Assembly: GCA_024362935.1 (NCBI GenBank)
Contig: JANCRA010000060.1
Span: 3,197,501 to 3,261,500, forward strand
Origin: Setophaga petechia
Lineage: Eukaryota; Chordata; Aves; Passeriformes; Parulidae
Direction: 5' to 3'
Length of the DNA stretch: 64,000 nt
Shown here: one piece after another, positions 61,526 to 64,000 of the stretch
Position numbering within the stretch: the first letter of the stretch is position 1
How the letters are laid out: every line of letters starts with the position of its first letter
Notes under the pieces: generated by a model
What the model saw: the letters and a program-made list of their open reading frames with translations, nothing else
The model's database searches: none
Told to the model about the DNA's origin: nothing
Made by a program: the position numbers and the translations under genes

Positions 61526-63034
61526 GATGATAAAAGCAATAAATGCAGACACCAGCCTGGATCATGAACCCACACAGAGCTCAGGCTGCTGCACCCCTTC
61601 ACTGGGCCCAGCTCCTCAGGACAAGCCCTCCAGGACCTCCTCTCACCAGGATTTTGGGACATGCACCAGGAATTAGGGGGACTGTGCAGGTAAATAATCT
61701 GCTCCCTTCCAGCTCTGCCTGGGAGGGAGGCTGGTGTGACCTGGTACCAATTAAATGTTAACAACACCACAAAAAACTGTGTCTGCATAAAGGAGCACCA
61801 GAAACCTGCTCCAAATGATTGATGAAACCTTCCTGCCTGTTCAGCTGTAGCTCTGGGCTTTTCCATGCTGAATTAACCACCTCTGCTGTCTGCTGCCTGT
61901 TTGACACAGAATAAATGTTCTGCTGTTAGCCAGTACTTTTTTTTTTTCCCCCAGATCTCAGTGCTCAAATGCCAAAGGAAGAGATCCAAAAAGTTGCTTT
62001 TCCAAACTTCCCTGGCAGTGTCAGGCATCCCCTCAGCTCTGCAGCCCACTGTCTGAACAGCATCACCCCATGGAGCCCCCCAGCCCTCCCCTAGGGAGCA
62101 GCAAGGAGGAAGATCCCAGTGCTGAATAAGGGGAGAAAAAGGCATTTTTAAACAGGATCCCACTCCCCAAGCAGAACACTGCCTCGAAATGAGGCTGCAC
62201 TTTGGCTTTTATCTTCCCTGGAATCCCTGCTGCTTTGCAGACCGGGCTGGAAGATGAATCCAGGAGAACTGGGCAAAAACATGGGAGCAGCTGATTTATA
62301 CTTTGGCTGAAAGAGCTTTAATTCTCCCAGCCCATACACACAGCCCGTTCATTTTGTGGGGGGAAAGGTAATTTAAAATATCTTTCCTAATGTCTGCTGG
62401 CAGAACAAAGACGAAGGACTGTAAGAGATGATCAATGTTTAAGGCCATCTTCAAAGCCATTTGAGGAGCTGCTGAAGATAAACAAGCAATTGGGGCCCAG
62501 GAGCCAGGCTAAAAGCTGACAGAGAAATTGCATTTTTTCCAAGGCAAACAGAAGGCAAGGAATGGCTCAGTTCAGAGAGGCTGTGCTCTCCCCCTCGTAA
62601 TACGAGCAGGGCAAGAGACCAAATTTAATTTCTTCCTCACAACAAGTTTAATTAAATCATCTAAGCCCTCCCTGCCCGTCTCCTGCCACGAGGTGTGGCT
62701 GTGCTCACAGGAGGCATCAGCAAGCTCGGCATTATTCCCATGGCCTCCTGGAAATGCTGTTTATGCTGCAGTCAAATGGCCGGGGAGCCCAGCTGCAGGG
62801 AAGCACTGGGAAACATCTCCTCATGAACAGGAGAACACCCAAACCCCAGCTGGGATGTGCAGAATTACCTGCACAGCTTTCCTGACAGGGGAAATGCCCC
62901 AGGGGTGTTTTCTCCTCATCCCCACCTGTGCCCTGACGGTGCCACCAGAGGGGCAGGGTGGGCACTGGCAGCAAGGCATGAGCTGCACCAAGGATTTTTC
63001 ATCTTAAACTCAAATTTCTGATCCAGATCCTTGA
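61526..63034. other. No gene recognised; candidate conserved non-coding stretch
   Basis: About 1.5 kb without recognised repeats. The part 62150-62760 has many A/T-rich regulatory-type words (GATAA, TTTAATTAAAT, TTTAATTC) and isolated CpGs, including a short palindrome CTCGTAATACGAG near 62595. The 159-codon plus-strand frame at 62528-63007 has no recognised domain. Conservation cannot be judged from one sequence. Confidence 0.35.
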
Positions 63035-63325
63035 TCTTGGACACAGGGAATGGAGGGAGAGGACACAGGGAATGACTTCCCACTGCCAGAGGGCAGGGTT
63101 AGATGGGATATTGGGAGGGAATTGCTCCCTGTGATGATGCTGAGGCCCTGGCACAGGGTGCCCAGAGCAGCTGTGGCTGCCCCTGGATCCCTGGCAGTGC
63201 CCAAGGCCAGGCTGGATGGAGCTTGGAGCAGCCTGGGATGGTGGAAGGTGTCCCTGCCTTCCCTCCCTGGATGAGCTTTAAGGTCCCTTCCAACCCAAAC
63301 CATGCTGGGATTCTCTCAGAGTCAG
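63035..63325 (+). mobile_element. CR1 LINE 3' end
   Basis: Sense CR1: GGAATGGAGGGAGAGGAC, CTTCCCACTGCCAGAGGG, TAGATGGGATATTGGGAGG, GCACAGGGTGCCCAGAGC, GGGATGGTGGAAGGTGTCCC, GATGAGCTTTAAGGTCCC and ATGCTGGGATTCTCTCAG. Confidence 0.94.
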
Positions 63326-64000
63326 CACAGAGACAGGTGAGGTTTTATTGGCCTGTGGAAATGTGTGAACATAAGCTGCACTCTTTGGAGCAGAAGTTAA
63401 AAAATTATAAATAAAAACAGTAAGTTTAAATTACCAGAAGAGCTCATGAGGATTTCTGCAGCGCTCACAGCTTTTACCAACTCCAGAAGGAGCTTCAGGA
63501 GCTGTAAGAGCTCCAAGCACTGCAGATTGCTGCAGCACCAACAAAAATCCCTGTTTTACAGCAGGCACAGCCCCAGGGACAGGAACCAGGAGCTGCTGAG
63601 CCACCAAACCCCCCCAGTGCTGCCCCTCAGCAGGGACACAGCTCAGGCCAGGCAGCACCGCCAGCTCTGCAAGGGCTGTGCCACAGCACACACTGAGATT
63701 TTTGCTAGATCTGAAAAAAAATAATTGTTAGAGCACCAGCCACCAGCAGTTTTCTACACAGGAGCCACAGGCTGGGCCAGAAGAGTCACCCTGAAGCCCT
63801 GGCAAGGGGAGGATGTCACTGCAGGGCAGGGGAAAGGCAGCCAGGAGCACTGAGGGCACTGACACAGCACAGCTGCCCTGGGCAGAGCTGGCACAGCCAG
63901 GGCTCCCCACACCCTCCCAAAGGATCTTCCCTCACTAATGCTCCCAACACAGTTTTCCACAAGAAAGTTTGCTAAAGAGAGAAGGACAGCACAAGATCTA
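63326..64000. other. No gene recognised
   Basis: Mixed DNA to the window edge. Short open frames on both strands have no recognised domain. Confidence 0.5.

Overview
This is bird genomic DNA, almost certainly from a songbird (passerine). The evidence is dozens of 5'-truncated CR1 LINE 3' ends (motifs GCCATGGCAGGG, TTTAAGGTCCCTTCCAACCC, ATTCTGTGA) and about 30 long terminal repeats (LTRs) of endogenous-retrovirus type, many of which I recognise as passerine-style families. I find no supportable protein-coding gene, tRNA or rRNA. The many long open frames are repeat-derived: CR1 and LTR DNA is GC-rich and stop-poor, and the microsatellites and the 13-bp minisatellite have no stops. The window is therefore best read as intergenic or intronic DNA. 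No gag, pol or env reading frame was recognised, so the retroviral component is solo LTRs plus at most one scrap of internal sequence.

Layout. 0-8.4 kb: an LTR swollen by a (TATAA)n array, a 570-bp pure pyrimidine tract, a CpG-rich solo LTR inside an AT-rich block, a diverged second copy of that AT block at 6.1-6.7 kb, and two minus-strand LTRs. 8.4-17.4 kb: CR1 copies, a 32-unit 13-bp minisatellite, then a dense LTR nest in which two LTRs sit in one CR1 and one LTR sits in another LTR. 17.4-28 kb: sparser, with five or six LTRs of other families and several CR1s. 28-35 kb: a rearranged locus with a 440-bp inverted duplication and a 300-bp direct duplication. One arm of the inverted duplication carries an LTR and the other preserves the empty site. 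35-50 kb: LTR and CR1 copies, including two of three members of a longer LTR family (39.97, 48.95 and 54.16 kb) that share an almost identical 406-bp core. 50-64 kb: mostly single-copy-looking DNA with scattered CR1s and no recognisable exon.

The biology visible here is repeat dynamics rather than gene function. About twenty LTRs belong to one superfamily whose 3' part carries AGCCTTCTGA, an AT-rich polyadenylation region and CATGGAGTC. Wherever edges are clear they create 6-bp target-site duplications, which fits an ERVK-like integrase. Their AT-rich segment has repeatedly given rise to microsatellites. CR1 copies act as insertion targets and, at 32 kb, probably as the homology at which a duplicated segment was spliced in. 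All LTR and CR1 calls come from reading motifs by eye; subfamily names would need a repeat-library search.
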